Of a stretch of DNA of 64,000 nt, positions 10,946-19,274 are shown piece by piece (the first letter of the stretch is position 1; each line of letters starts with the position of its first letter). Both the position numbers and the translations under genes were made by a program. The stretch lies in NCBI GenBank assembly GCA_027492485.1, contig JAPUER010000058.1:100686-164685 (forward strand), in the 5' to 3' direction. The notes below the pieces were generated by a model. That model was not told the origin of the DNA, searched no databases, and saw nothing but the letters and a program-made list of their open reading frames with translations. Source of the DNA: Betaproteobacteria bacterium. GTDB taxonomy: Bacteria; Pseudomonadota; Gammaproteobacteria; Burkholderiales; Casimicrobiaceae.

Positions 10946-11824
10946 ATGACCGCCACTATTCCCGGCTTGCGTTTCGGCGAATTTCAGGGCTTCCCGGCGC
11001 TGCTCATCAGCACGCCGTTCTCGCGCGCCGCGATCAGCCTGTTCGGCGGCCACGTGCTGTCGTGGACGCCGCAGGGCTTCGACGACGTGCTCTGGCTGTC
11101 GCCGGTCAGCAAGCGCCCGCCGGACCCGATCCGCGGCGGCATTCCCGTCTGCTGGCCGTATTTCGCCCGCCAGGGGCAACCGGACGACGCGCCGATGCAC
11201 GGTTTCGCGCGCACCGCGCAGTGGCAGGTCACGCATGCGCAGCAGAACGCGGACGGCGAGATCGTGCTGGCGATGGCGCCGCCCGAGTTCGGCGAGGTGC
11301 CGATGAACCTGATGCTGACCATGCGCATCGGCCGCGCGCTGGAGCAGGCGCTGACCACGGTCAACCTGAGCAGCGAAACGGTACGCTTCACGCAGGCGCT
11401 GCACACCTACTTCCGCGTCGGCGACGCCGAACGCATCCGCGTCACCGGACTCGACGGCCTGACCTACGCCGACAAGTTCGACGATTTCAACGAACACCGG
11501 CAAAGCGGCGACTGGCTGCTGCACGGCCCGCGCGACCCCGGCCGCAGCGACCGCATCTACATGAATGCCGGCAACCGCTTCGAGCTGATCGATCCGGCGG
11601 CGCAACGCAAAATCACGCTAACCACCGGCGGCAGCAAGACGCTGGTGGTCTGGAACCCTGGCAGCGAGTGGATCAAGACCTTCGCCGATCTGCCCGGCGA
11701 CGGCTGGAAGCATTACGTCTGCCTGGAAGCCGCCAACTGCGGCAACGACGTGATCGAACTCGGCCCCGACGATTCGCACGTGCTGCAGCAGACCATCACC
11801 TGTGCCGCCCTGACCAATCACTAA
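10946..11824 (+). CDS. aldose 1-epimerase-like / D-hexose-6-phosphate mutarotase
   Basis: Galactose-mutarotase-fold protein (292 aa) of the YeaD type that interconverts anomers of sugars or sugar phosphates. Visible features are GGIPVCWPYF near residue 70, the His motif MHGFARTAQW, and ALHTYFRVGD with a second conserved His. I start at ATG 10946; an upstream in-frame ATG at 10913 lies inside the palindromic repeat element. It follows the SDR gene with the element between them, and is probably part of the sugar locus, although hexose-6-phosphate mutarotases are also found as orphans. Confidence 0.82.
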   Translation: MTATIPGLRFGEFQGFPALLISTPFSRAAISLFGGHVLSWTPQGFDDVLWLSPVSKRPPDPIRGGIPVCWPYFARQGQPDDAPMHGFARTAQWQVTHAQQNADGEIVLAMAPPEFGEVPMNLMLTMRIGRALEQALTTVNLSSETVRFTQALHTYFRVGDAERIRVTGLDGLTYADKFDDFNEHRQSGDWLLHGPRDPGRSDRIYMNAGNRFELIDPAAQRKITLTTGGSKTLVVWNPGSEWIKTFADLPGDGWKHYVCLEAANCGNDVIELGPDDSHVLQQTITCAALTNH

Positions 11825-11866
11825 CCGCCTGACCCCGTCGCGGCCATTGGGCCGCGCCGCTCCGCC

Positions 11867-12940
11867 ATGACCGCCACCCACGACACCACCCGCATCGACG
11901 ACACCCGCATCTCCCGCGTGCGCCCGCTGCTCACGCCGGCCTTGCTGGAGGAAAAACTGCCGGTGCCGGAAGCGGCCGAGCAGCTGGTCGAAGCGAGCCG
12001 CGCCGCCATCTCGCGCATCCTGCACGGCGAGGACGACCGCCTGCTGGCGATCGTCGGCCCCTGCTCGATCCACGACCACGATCAGGCGATGGAATACGCC
12101 CGTCTGCTCAAGGCCGAAGCCGACGCCCACGCCGCCGATCTGCTGGTCGTCATGCGCGTCTACTTCGAAAAGCCGCGCACCACCGTCGGTTGGAAGGGCT
12201 ACATCAACGACCCGCATCTCGACGGCAGCTTCGCCATCAACGAAGGGCTGGAGATGGCGCGGCGCCTGCTGCTCGACGTGCTCGCCGCCGGGCTGCCGGT
12301 CGGCACCGAGTTTCTCGATCTGTTGAGCCCGCAGTTCATCAGCGACCTCGTCACCTGGGGCGCGATTGGCGCCCGCACCACCGAGAGCCAGAGCCACCGT
12401 CAGCTTGCCAGCGGTTTGTCCTGCCCGGTCGGCTTCAAGAACGGCACCGACGGCAGCGTCAAGATCGCCGCCGACGCCGTGCTCGCCGCGCAGGCCAGCC
12501 ACGCCTTCATGGGCATGACCAAGATGGGCCAGGCGGCCGTGTTCGAGACGCGCGGCAACCGCGATTGCCACGTCATCCTGCGCGGCGGCAAGGCGCCCAA
12601 CTACGACGCCGCGTCGGTGCAGGCCGCCTGCGACGCGCTGACGGCGGCGAAACTGCGGCCGCAAGTGATGATCGACCTTTCGCATGCCAACAGCAGCAAG
12701 CAGCATCGCCGCCAGATCGAAGTTGGCAGCGAGGTGGCAAAGCAGATCGCGTCCGGCGACCGGCGCGTGGTGGGCGTGATGATCGAAAGCCACCTGCATG
12801 AAGGGCGGCAGGACATCGTGGCTGGCCAGCCGCTGGCCTGGGGTGTATCGGTGACCGACGCCTGCATCAGCTTCGAACAGACGCGCCCGCTGCTGGCGGA
12901 ACTGGCGGCGGCGGTGTGCCACCGGCGCGCGGCGAAGTAA
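11867..12940 (+). CDS. aroG: class I 3-deoxy-7-phosphoheptulonate (DAHP) synthase
   Basis: Condenses phosphoenolpyruvate and erythrose-4-phosphate, the first step of the shikimate pathway. The 357-aa protein shows IVGPCSIHDHDQA near residue 62, KPRTTVGWKGYINDP near residue 103, GARTTESQSHRQ, and PVGFKNGTDG, all hallmarks of the AroF/G/H enzymes. Length is typical. Which feedback class (Phe, Tyr or Trp) it belongs to is not decidable here, so the symbol is for the family. It is separated by 42 bp from the epimerase-like gene but functionally unrelated to it. Confidence 0.95.
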   Translation: MTATHDTTRIDDTRISRVRPLLTPALLEEKLPVPEAAEQLVEASRAAISRILHGEDDRLLAIVGPCSIHDHDQAMEYARLLKAEADAHAADLLVVMRVYFEKPRTTVGWKGYINDPHLDGSFAINEGLEMARRLLLDVLAAGLPVGTEFLDLLSPQFISDLVTWGAIGARTTESQSHRQLASGLSCPVGFKNGTDGSVKIAADAVLAAQASHAFMGMTKMGQAAVFETRGNRDCHVILRGGKAPNYDAASVQAACDALTAAKLRPQVMIDLSHANSSKQHRRQIEVGSEVAKQIASGDRRVVGVMIESHLHEGRQDIVAGQPLAWGVSVTDACISFEQTRPLLAELAAAVCHRRAAK

Positions 12941-12968
12941 GCGTCGCTACCGGTCGAAGCAGGCGCCG

Positions 12969-13298
12969 TTACCGGCTTGGGGCCGGTGCCACCGGGGCGC
13001 GGGCGACGCGCTTCGTCTGCTGGTAGGCGCGCGCCTCGGCGCGGGTTACCACGCCGTCCTGATTGCGGTCCATCAGGTGAAAACGTTTGCAGATGCGCGG
13101 CGTCCTGCCAGCGCAGGCTTCGGATTTGCTCAGGGCGCCGTCGTGGTCGCTGTCGGCCTGCGTGAACGGGCGTTTGCCGACACCGGGCGTGCCGGGAGCA
13201 CCCACAGCCGAGCTCGACAGCGGCACCGACAGCGCAAACGCAAAGGCGAACAGCGCAGACACCTGCGCTGTTCTGACCGTAGCCGACCTGATCGTCAT
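12969..13298 (-). CDS. small secreted EF-hand protein
   Basis: A 109-aa protein with an N-terminal hydrophobic signal segment (about residues 11-35) and two EF-hand loops. Loop 1 has Asp49, Asp51, Asp53, Gly54 and Glu60; loop 2 has Asp77, Asn79, Asp81, Gly82 and Glu88, all at Ca2+-ligand positions. Two Cys residues lie between the loops. It follows another EF-hand gene by 19 bp on the same strand, so the pair is an operon. Likely a periplasmic calcium-binding or sensor protein; partner unknown. Confidence 0.75.
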   Translation of the reverse strand: MTIRSATVRTAQVSALFAFAFALSVPLSSSAVGAPGTPGVGKRPFTQADSDHDGALSKSEACAGRTPRICKRFHLMDRNQDGVVTRAEARAYQQTKRVARAPVAPAPSR

Positions 13299-13317
13299 TG
13301 CCTGCCCGACGCGACGG

Positions 13318-13830
13318 TCAGTGCGTGCGCCAGCCGCTGACTTCTTCGCGCGTCAAATAGCCGTCGCGATTGCGGTCCATGAAGCCGAAGTTGCGCTGCC
13401 AATGCGGATAGGCCGCCGCTTCCTGATACGAAATGAAGCCGTCATGGTCGACGTCAGCGTAGTCGAAGGCTTCGCTTGCCACGGGAGTCACGTTGACGGC
13501 CATCGGGCTCGCATAGCCATACGCCACGGGGGCCGGCGGTGCGACGTAAGTGACTGTCGGCGCGGCATAAACCGGCGCGGTCGCCGCGTAGGCGATGCCG
13601 CCAATGGCGGCCGCGATGAACACCGGCGCGATCCAGCGTCCGCCCGACCAGTAACCCTGACGCCAGTAGCCATGCCGGTACCCGGGCCCCGGCGCCACAT
13701 AGGCCGGACGCGCATGACCGCCGCCGACGACCACCGGGCCGCGATTGAAATGCTTGCCACCGTCTGCGCTGGCTGCCGTTGCGGCGACGGCCGCGAGCAC
13801 CGCAGCACCGAGAGCGATCAACTTGTTCAT
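13318..13830 (-). CDS. secreted EF-hand protein with Tyr/Pro/Ala-rich linker
   Basis: A 170-aa protein with a signal peptide (MNKLIALGAAVLAAVAATAASA), a Gly/Tyr-rich region, a hydrophobic stretch at about 68-90, and two C-terminal EF-hand loops: Asp126/Asp128/Asp130/Gly131/Glu137 and Asp152/Asn154/Asp156/Gly157/Glu163. An AAGGAG ribosome binding site precedes the ATG. First gene of the two-gene EF-hand operon. No enzyme domain is visible, so a calcium-binding envelope role is the limit of what can be said. Confidence 0.75.
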   Translation of the reverse strand: MNKLIALGAAVLAAVAATAASADGGKHFNRGPVVVGGGHARPAYVAPGPGYRHGYWRQGYWSGGRWIAPVFIAAAIGGIAYAATAPVYAAPTVTYVAPPAPVAYGYASPMAVNVTPVASEAFDYADVDHDGFISYQEAAAYPHWQRNFGFMDRNRDGYLTREEVSGWRTH

Positions 13831-14037
13831 AAGAAAACTCCTTGTTCGGGTTCGGGCACGCTGTCCCGATGGCTTGTCAACGGATTAGACGCAGCCGTGG
13901 CGGACAAAACGACATCGGCGTTACAAATGATTACGACTGACTATCACGGCCGCAGCGCCCTGGCCTGCTGGTAAGACTCGGCAAAACGCCTATAAGTTCC
14001 GTAAAATCAAGGGTTTCCAGCCGTTACAGACATTCCC

Positions 14038-15669
14038 GTGACCGCCACGCCGCACACGGCCGAAGTCGCGCGCCGCCGCACTTTCGCCATCATTTCCCAC
14101 CCCGACGCCGGTAAAACCACGCTGACCGAGAAGCTTTTGCTGTTCTCGGGCGCCATTCACGTCGCCGGCAGCGTCAAGGCGCGCAAGGCGTCGCGCCACG
14201 CGACCTCGGACTGGATGGAGATCGAAAAGCAGCGCGGCATCTCGGTCGCCTCGTCGGTGATGCAGATGCTCTATCGCGAGCACGTGATCAACCTGCTCGA
14301 CACGCCCGGCCACCGCGACTTTTCGGAAGACACCTATCGCGTGCTGACCGCCGTCGACAGCGCGCTGATGGTCATCGACGCCGCCAACGGCGTGGAAGCG
14401 CAGACCAAACGCCTGATCGAGGTCTGCCGCCAGCGCGACACGCCGATCATGACTTTCGTGAACAAGATGGACCGCGAAGGCCGTGACCCGATCGAGCTGC
14501 TCGACGAGATCGAGAGCGAGCTCGGCATGCCCTGCGTGCCGATGACCTGGCCGGTCGGTCAGGGCAAGGCGTTCGGCGGCATCATCAATCTGCGCACGCA
14601 GACGATGCGCGTGTTCAACCCCGGCGAGGACACCGTCGAGGCGTCCGCGGCCGAGGAGATTCCGCTGTCCGACACCGCGACACTCAAAGCCCGCTTCGGC
14701 AGCGATTTCGAGCACGCGATGGCGAACATCGAGCTGCTCGCGGGTGTCGCGCCCGCGTTCGACCGCGAGGCCTTCCTCGCAGCGAAGCAGACGCCCGTGT
14801 TCTTCGGCTCCGCCGTCAACAATTTCGGTGTGCAGGAAGTGCTCGACGCGCTGGTCGATCTGGCGCCGCCGCCGCATCCGCGCGCATCGAGCAACGCCGA
14901 TGGAACGCTTACCGAAATTGCGCCCGACGCCGAAGGCTTTTCCGGCGTCGTGTTCAAGGTGCAGGCCAACATGGACCCGCAGCATCGCGACCGCATCGCC
15001 TTCGTGCGCGTGTGCTCCGGCAAGTACGAATCGGGCATGAAACTAAAAGTCGTGCGCAGCGGCAAGGAGATGCGCCCGACCAGCGTCGTCACCTTCCTGT
15101 CGCAGCGCCGCGAGGCCGTCGACGAGGCCTACGCCGGCGACATCATCGGCTTTACCATCCACGGTGGCGTGCAGCTCGGCGACACCATCACCGATGGCGC
15201 CACGTTGCAGTTCACCGGCCTGCCGTTCTTCGCGCCCGAGCTGTTCCAGACCGTCGAGCTCAAGAATCCGCTCAAGAGCAAGCAGTTGCAGCAGGGCCTC
15301 GCGCAGCTCGGCGAGGAGGGCGCGATTCAGGTATTCAAGCCGCAACTCGGCTCGTTGATGCTGCTTGGCGCGGTGGGCCAACTGCAATTCGAAGTCGTAC
15401 AGCATCGGCTGTCGACCGAATACAAGGCCGAGATCGCGCTCAAGGGCAGCCAGTTCGTCGGCGCCCGCTGGGTCACCTGCGACGACCCGGTCGAGATGAA
15501 GAAATTCATGGACTACAACGCGGCCAAGCTCGCCTACGACGCGGCCGACACGCTGGCCTATTTGCTCACGTCGAATTACGACCTGCGCCTGACACAGGAA
15601 CGGCACCCGAAGATCCAGTTCCATCCGCTGCGCGAGCATGCCGGGTTGAAGCTGGAGCAGGCGGCGTAG
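14038..15669 (+). CDS. prfC: peptide chain release factor 3
   Basis: Translational GTPase RF3, which recycles RF1/RF2 from the ribosome. The G1 motif is SHPDAGKTTLTEK near residue 20, G3 is DTPGHRDFSEDTYR, and G4 is NKMDR, followed by domain II and the RF3 C-terminal domain. At 543 aa it is slightly longer than the usual 525-530. The only start giving the complete N-terminus is GTG 14038. A palindromic CCCTCTCCC...GGGAGAGGG hairpin follows the stop. Confidence 0.96.
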   Translation: MTATPHTAEVARRRTFAIISHPDAGKTTLTEKLLLFSGAIHVAGSVKARKASRHATSDWMEIEKQRGISVASSVMQMLYREHVINLLDTPGHRDFSEDTYRVLTAVDSALMVIDAANGVEAQTKRLIEVCRQRDTPIMTFVNKMDREGRDPIELLDEIESELGMPCVPMTWPVGQGKAFGGIINLRTQTMRVFNPGEDTVEASAAEEIPLSDTATLKARFGSDFEHAMANIELLAGVAPAFDREAFLAAKQTPVFFGSAVNNFGVQEVLDALVDLAPPPHPRASSNADGTLTEIAPDAEGFSGVVFKVQANMDPQHRDRIAFVRVCSGKYESGMKLKVVRSGKEMRPTSVVTFLSQRREAVDEAYAGDIIGFTIHGGVQLGDTITDGATLQFTGLPFFAPELFQTVELKNPLKSKQLQQGLAQLGEEGAIQVFKPQLGSLMLLGAVGQLQFEVVQHRLSTEYKAEIALKGSQFVGARWVTCDDPVEMKKFMDYNAAKLAYDAADTLAYLLTSNYDLRLTQERHPKIQFHPLREHAGLKLEQAA

Positions 15670-15677
15670 CGCTTCTT

Positions 15678-15700
15678 CCCTCTCCCTTGAGGGGAGAGGG
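15678..15700. terminator. hairpin after prfC
   Basis: CCCTCTCCC, loop TTGA, GGGGAGAGGG, followed by a second GGGAGAGGG. The stem is stable but lacks a T-run. It also resembles a widely dispersed GGGAGAGGG-type repeat, so it could be a REP-like element that doubles as a transcript end. Confidence 0.45.
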
Positions 15701-16020
15701 CTAGGGAGAGGGTGATGGTCAATGAAGATTGATCTTTGCCACCAACGCGCTCATGCCGCGCGGGCAGTTACCTTTTCGCTTCGCCAAAAAGGTAACCCAA
15801 AAAGGCGACCCCAACGATTCGCCTGTTTCCTCCGGTGCTCGCGTTTCGCGGGACGAATCGCGACCATAGGAGCGATTCGGTCAAGTGTGCGCCGGGAACG
15901 CATCTACGGCCGCGAAACACTCCGCTCCTCGGGGCGAATCAATGGGGACCCGTCGGGCGATACTTGATCGCTTCGCGATTGACGTACGAGGCCCCGGATG
16001 CAAGCATCCGGGCTACGCGG
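15701..16020. other. intergenic region with dispersed-repeat remnants
   Basis: About 320 bp between prfC and a convergent lipoprotein gene without a credible gene. It holds a hairpin GTTACCTTTT (15768-15777) / AAAAAGGTAAC (15786-15796) and, at 15993-16012, the perfect dyad CCCGGATGC-AA-GCATCCGGG. A short open frame at 15722-15967 is Arg/Ser-rich and runs through these repeats, so I read it as non-coding. The second dyad lies just past the stop of the lipoprotein gene. Confidence 0.6.
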
Positions 16021-16536
16021 CTATTGCTTAGAGCTGATAGGGACGGTCTTCCAGTTGAACCCAACCACACTACCGGACTGGTCATACCAAACCGTAATCA
16101 GGTACTCGCGTTCTCGTGAGGCAGTCGCGTTGGCCGGCACTGTAAGCAGTTCGCTGACGCCGGCTGTCATCAACGCCAAGCTCGCAGATTCGCCTGCATC
16201 ATGCCCGCCACGAATAGCTCCTCGGAAACGGTATGTTTCGCGCGTTGACCAAGTTATCACTGGCCAATCGTCTTTGTAGCTATTTGGAGTGCGAGTTACA
16301 ACCCGCCTCACCAAGATATATGAGTTTCTCTCGTAAGTTTTGATATGCGAAATGCTATGCGACTCAGGTATCGGCTCCGCGGAAAGAGCGTTGCCCAACT
16401 TTGCGCGGACAATCTCGCGTGTCGCTCCTCTTGGAAGAAGGTCCTCGGCGCTTGTGGTTGTAGCTGAGAGCAGCGCGGCGGAGCAGCCTGTGAGCAGCAC
16501 GCAAACGAATATGATGGCTCCTTGCCGTATGGTCAT
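16021..16536 (-). CDS. hypothetical lipoprotein
   Basis: A 171-aa protein with a lipoprotein signal peptide; the lipobox LLTG-Cys puts the acylated Cys at residue 18. No domain is recognised in the remainder, which ends in a beta-rich segment (YLITVWYDQSGSVVGFNW) that resembles the end of small outer-membrane lipoproteins. The region is clearly lower in GC than its neighbours, and it stands alone between convergent prfC and a divergent oxidoreductase gene, consistent with recent acquisition. Confidence 0.7.
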   Translation of the reverse strand: MTIRQGAIIFVCVLLTGCSAALLSATTTSAEDLLPRGATREIVRAKLGNALSAEPIPESHSISHIKTYERNSYILVRRVVTRTPNSYKDDWPVITWSTRETYRFRGAIRGGHDAGESASLALMTAGVSELLTVPANATASREREYLITVWYDQSGSVVGFNWKTVPISSKQ

Positions 16537-16764
16537 CGCATCAGTGCTCCAGATAGTGGTTTAACTGTATCGTTGTATCGTAGCCCGGATGCTCGCAGCC
16601 GGGTTTCTGCGCTCCTATCAACGTGCGCATTCGAGTGCGCAACGCGCATTGGTAGTACGGCGTCATCGGCGGTCGTTGCAACAGTTCCACTCATGGAACG
16701 TCGGCATTCGACGCGCGACAACAAACATGCATAGTTACAGCATTCGGTTCGCACGTTACGCGCC

Positions 16765-17916
16765 ATGAATACTCCCACTCGCCCCCTCCGCCTCGCCCTC
16801 CTAGGCGGCGGCCCCGCCTCATGGATCGGCGGCCAGCATCGCCGTGCTGCGCAGTTCGATGGTTGCTGGCAGGTCGTGGCGGGTGTGTTCTCGTCAAAGG
16901 CGGAGCGTTCGCGTGAGGCGGCTGGGGCGCTGGGGCTCGATCCCGCACGCGGCTATGCCGATCTGGCGCAAATGATCGCCGCCGAGAAGCAGCGTGCCGA
17001 CGGCATCGACGCCGTCGCCATCATGTCGCCGAACGATACCCATTATCCCTACGCCGCGATGGCGCTCGATGCCGGCCTCGACGTGATCGGCGACAAGCCG
17101 GTGAGCACAACGGCAGCCGAGGCGCGCGATCTCGCGGCGCGTGCGCGAGCGAAGCAGCGTGTGTTCTGTGTGACGCATGGCTATTCGGCGTACCCGATGA
17201 CGCGGCACGCGAAGCAGCTGATCGCCGACGGCGCGATTGGTGCCGTGCGCTTTGTGCAGGTGGAATACATCCAGAGCGGCCTCGCCAGGCCCATCGAGCA
17301 GGGCGCCATGACCGACAGCCAGCGCTGGAAGTTCGACGCCTCGCGCAGCGGCCTGGCGCTGGTGTTCTCCGCCATCGGCTGCCACGCGCAGCATCTGGCG
17401 TGCAATGTGTCGGGCGTCGCGATCGAAGCCGTCAGCGCCGACGTCGGCGCGCTGATGCCGGGCCGCACCGTCACCGACACCTTGCTCGCCAGCCTGCGTT
17501 TCGCGGGCGGCGCACGCGGGCAATACGCGATCACGCAGGCCGCGGCGGGCAGCGAGAACGACATCCGTCTGCGCGTCTACGGCGAGCGCGGCCATCTCGA
17601 CTGGTCGCACCGCAACTCGGGCTATCTGCAACTCAACCTCGAAGGCGAGCCCGCGCGCACTATCGGCCGCGGCGACCCAGGTCTGCCGCCGCCCATCGTC
17701 AAGCTGAGCCGCACGCCGCGCGGCCACCCCGAAGGCCTGCTCGAAGCCTTCGCCAACCTCTACCGCGAAGCGGCCGAAGCGATCCACGCGCGCAACGCGG
17801 GCACGCCGCTCACGCAGGTGAACTTTCCGACGATTGAGGATGGCGTCGAGAGCATGCGCTTCATCGAGGCCTGCATTGCGTCGCATGCGGCGAACGGGGT
17901 GTGGACGGCGGTGTAG
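16765..17916 (+). CDS. Gfo/Idh/MocA family oxidoreductase
   Basis: NAD(P)-dependent dehydrogenase of the glucose-fructose oxidoreductase type, 383 aa. N-terminal Rossmann region LALLGGGPASWIGGQHRRAA, then the GDKPVSTTAAEA motif near residue 110 that corresponds to the EKP signature, then the C-terminal alpha/beta domain. The ATG at 16765 is the first Met. It stands alone, so the substrate (a polyol, sugar or inositol derivative) is unknown. Confidence 0.88.
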   Translation: MNTPTRPLRLALLGGGPASWIGGQHRRAAQFDGCWQVVAGVFSSKAERSREAAGALGLDPARGYADLAQMIAAEKQRADGIDAVAIMSPNDTHYPYAAMALDAGLDVIGDKPVSTTAAEARDLAARARAKQRVFCVTHGYSAYPMTRHAKQLIADGAIGAVRFVQVEYIQSGLARPIEQGAMTDSQRWKFDASRSGLALVFSAIGCHAQHLACNVSGVAIEAVSADVGALMPGRTVTDTLLASLRFAGGARGQYAITQAAAGSENDIRLRVYGERGHLDWSHRNSGYLQLNLEGEPARTIGRGDPGLPPPIVKLSRTPRGHPEGLLEAFANLYREAAEAIHARNAGTPLTQVNFPTIEDGVESMRFIEACIASHAANGVWTAV

Positions 17917-18277
17917 CGTCGCCGTTCGTGCGTCGACAGGATCACCACTAACCAACGTGCCGGGTTGCCGCGTTGTTGGAGCGGGCTTGCCCCCGAAAAG
18001 CGGCCGTAGCGGGCAAGCCCCCACCCCCACCCCCGTTCACGCGAAAAATTGCGCCGGGGCGGCAGGTAACCCCCACCTTCCCGGCTGAAGCACCGCTTCG
18101 GCTTTGCTAAACCTGCCGATCGTTCACTGACCGTTTGTTGCGTTGTTCGCAATTTCGGCGCCGATCGTTTTCTGCACTGACTGTTTGACGCTTTGCTGCG
18201 CCGGGTCGTGCTGGAAGGGGGGCTCCCAGCGTTCCATCGTCCTGGCCGATTTCAATTCCTGAAAGGCAGGCTCACTC
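17917..18277. other. intergenic region with degenerate REP and imperfect tandem repeat
   Basis: No convincing gene. At 17976-18021 GCGGGCTTGCCC and GGGCAAGCCC form a degenerate copy of the 18.9-kb palindrome. CCCCCAC iterations follow. At 18118-18210 an imperfect duplication begins twice with CGATCGTT and continues with ACTGAC(C/T)GTTTG. Confidence 0.55.
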
Positions 18278-18985
18278 ATGTCCACTCTCAATCCGGCGGC
18301 GGATGCCGCTATCTCCCACGCAACCGACGCCGCGCCGGCGAAGGCCCGCGCCCGCGCCAAGGCCGACGACCGCGCCGTTGCCTATTACGTCGAAAACCTG
18401 AGCACGCTGGCGAAAGCGTTGCGCGATCAGTTCGAGCCGTTCGCGAAAGCGGCGACGATGCCCTCGCATGTGCAGTTGCTGAACTGGCTGGCGCGCGCAG
18501 CCGGGCATCGCAACTATCAGGCGCTGCGCGCGGCGGCGCTCACACCGGGGGCACGGCCGCTGTTGCCGCCGGTCGGTGCGACGCCGGCATCCGCGTTCGA
18601 CGCCACGCTGAGCACGCACGCAGCGAAGGCGCTGACGCAGTTCGACGAACGCGGCCGCCTGACGCGCTGGCCCAACAAGTTCGCCGTGCAGCGCATCGCG
18701 CTGTGGGCGCTGTGGCAACGCTTTGACGCGCGCCGCAGCTACAGCGAGCGCGAGGTGAACGCCGTGATCAACACCTGGGCGACTTATGGCGACCACGCCA
18801 CGCTGCGCCGCGAGCTGATCAACATGAAGCTGCTCGGCCGCAAGAGCGATTGCAGCGAATACTGGAAGGAGCCGCAGCGCGCCGGCGACGAGGTGCGGGC
18901 GTTCCTGCGCGCGCTGCGCGAGCGGACGCTGGTAGGAGCGGGCTTGCCCGCGATGAGCGGCACTCGCAAGACGGCATCGACGTAG
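18278..18985 (+). CDS. DUF2087 domain protein with repeat-derived C-terminus
   Basis: A 235-aa cytosolic protein. The C-terminal half (LTRWPNKFAVQRIALWALW...YGDHATLRRELINMKLLGRK...YWK) matches the DUF2087 family, often fused to or near transcriptional regulators and thought to act in regulation. The N-terminal part contains LLNWLARAAGHRNYQALRAAA. The last 20 or so residues (LVGAGLPAMSG...) are encoded by the first arm of a REP-like palindrome, so the original stop was probably lost when the repeat arrived. Confidence 0.75.
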   Translation: MSTLNPAADAAISHATDAAPAKARARAKADDRAVAYYVENLSTLAKALRDQFEPFAKAATMPSHVQLLNWLARAAGHRNYQALRAAALTPGARPLLPPVGATPASAFDATLSTHAAKALTQFDERGRLTRWPNKFAVQRIALWALWQRFDARRSYSEREVNAVINTWATYGDHATLRRELINMKLLGRKSDCSEYWKEPQRAGDEVRAFLRALRERTLVGAGLPAMSGTRKTAST

Positions 18986-19011
18986 TGGCATTCGCGGGCA
19001 AGCCCGCTGCC
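18933..19011. repeat. REP-like palindrome, GCGGGCTTGCCCGC type
   Basis: AGCGGGCTTGCCCGCGA (18937-18953) and its exact 17-bp inverse complement (18992-19008) enclose 38 bp. The GTAGGAGCGGGCTTGCCCGCGA core resembles REP sequences common in pseudomonads and other proteobacteria. It begins inside the upstream coding sequence. A degenerate relative is at 17976-18021 and a possible remnant at 63898. Confidence 0.8.
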
Positions 19012-19076
19012 ACTTGTCGCCTACCCCTCACTCGTGATCCCTGCGCCGGGATGACGCCCGAGGCGATTCCAGCGTA

Positions 19077-19194
19077 TGTCTTTTCATCGAAAGCCGCATG
19101 TAAATTGGGAAAAATCGCCTATTTGTCAAGAAGTCGACTTTTGCAAAAATAGTGCTGCTTGCCCCTATGGAATGAGCCTTCCACTAAAAAGCCG
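19077..19194. repeat. GTCGAC-centred palindromic element, copy D
   Basis: Centre GTCGAC at 19133-19138 inside AAGTCGACTT. The left end GTCTTTTC (19078-19085) and right end AAAAAGCCG (19186-19194) are equidistant from it. The left end is the least conserved of the six copies, but spacing fits exactly. A CCTATGG hairpin lies in the right arm. It precedes argS by 80 bp. Confidence 0.65.
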
Positions 19195-19274
19195 CTAATC
19201 ATCATCGGCAACCCGCAAGCGCCCGGCGCCGGCGCCAACGCGCCCGCCCGCCGCCGCTTGGGATAATTGCGGCT

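Noticed and set aside
13981-14037. TTTCCAGCCGTTAC before prfC, resembling the right end of palindromic element F
   Set aside because: No GTCGAC or left end at the correct distances.
15722-15967. An 81-codon open frame in the prfC downstream region
   Set aside because: It runs through hairpin repeats, is Arg/Ser-rich, and shows no signal or domain; a dispersed repeat is the better reading.
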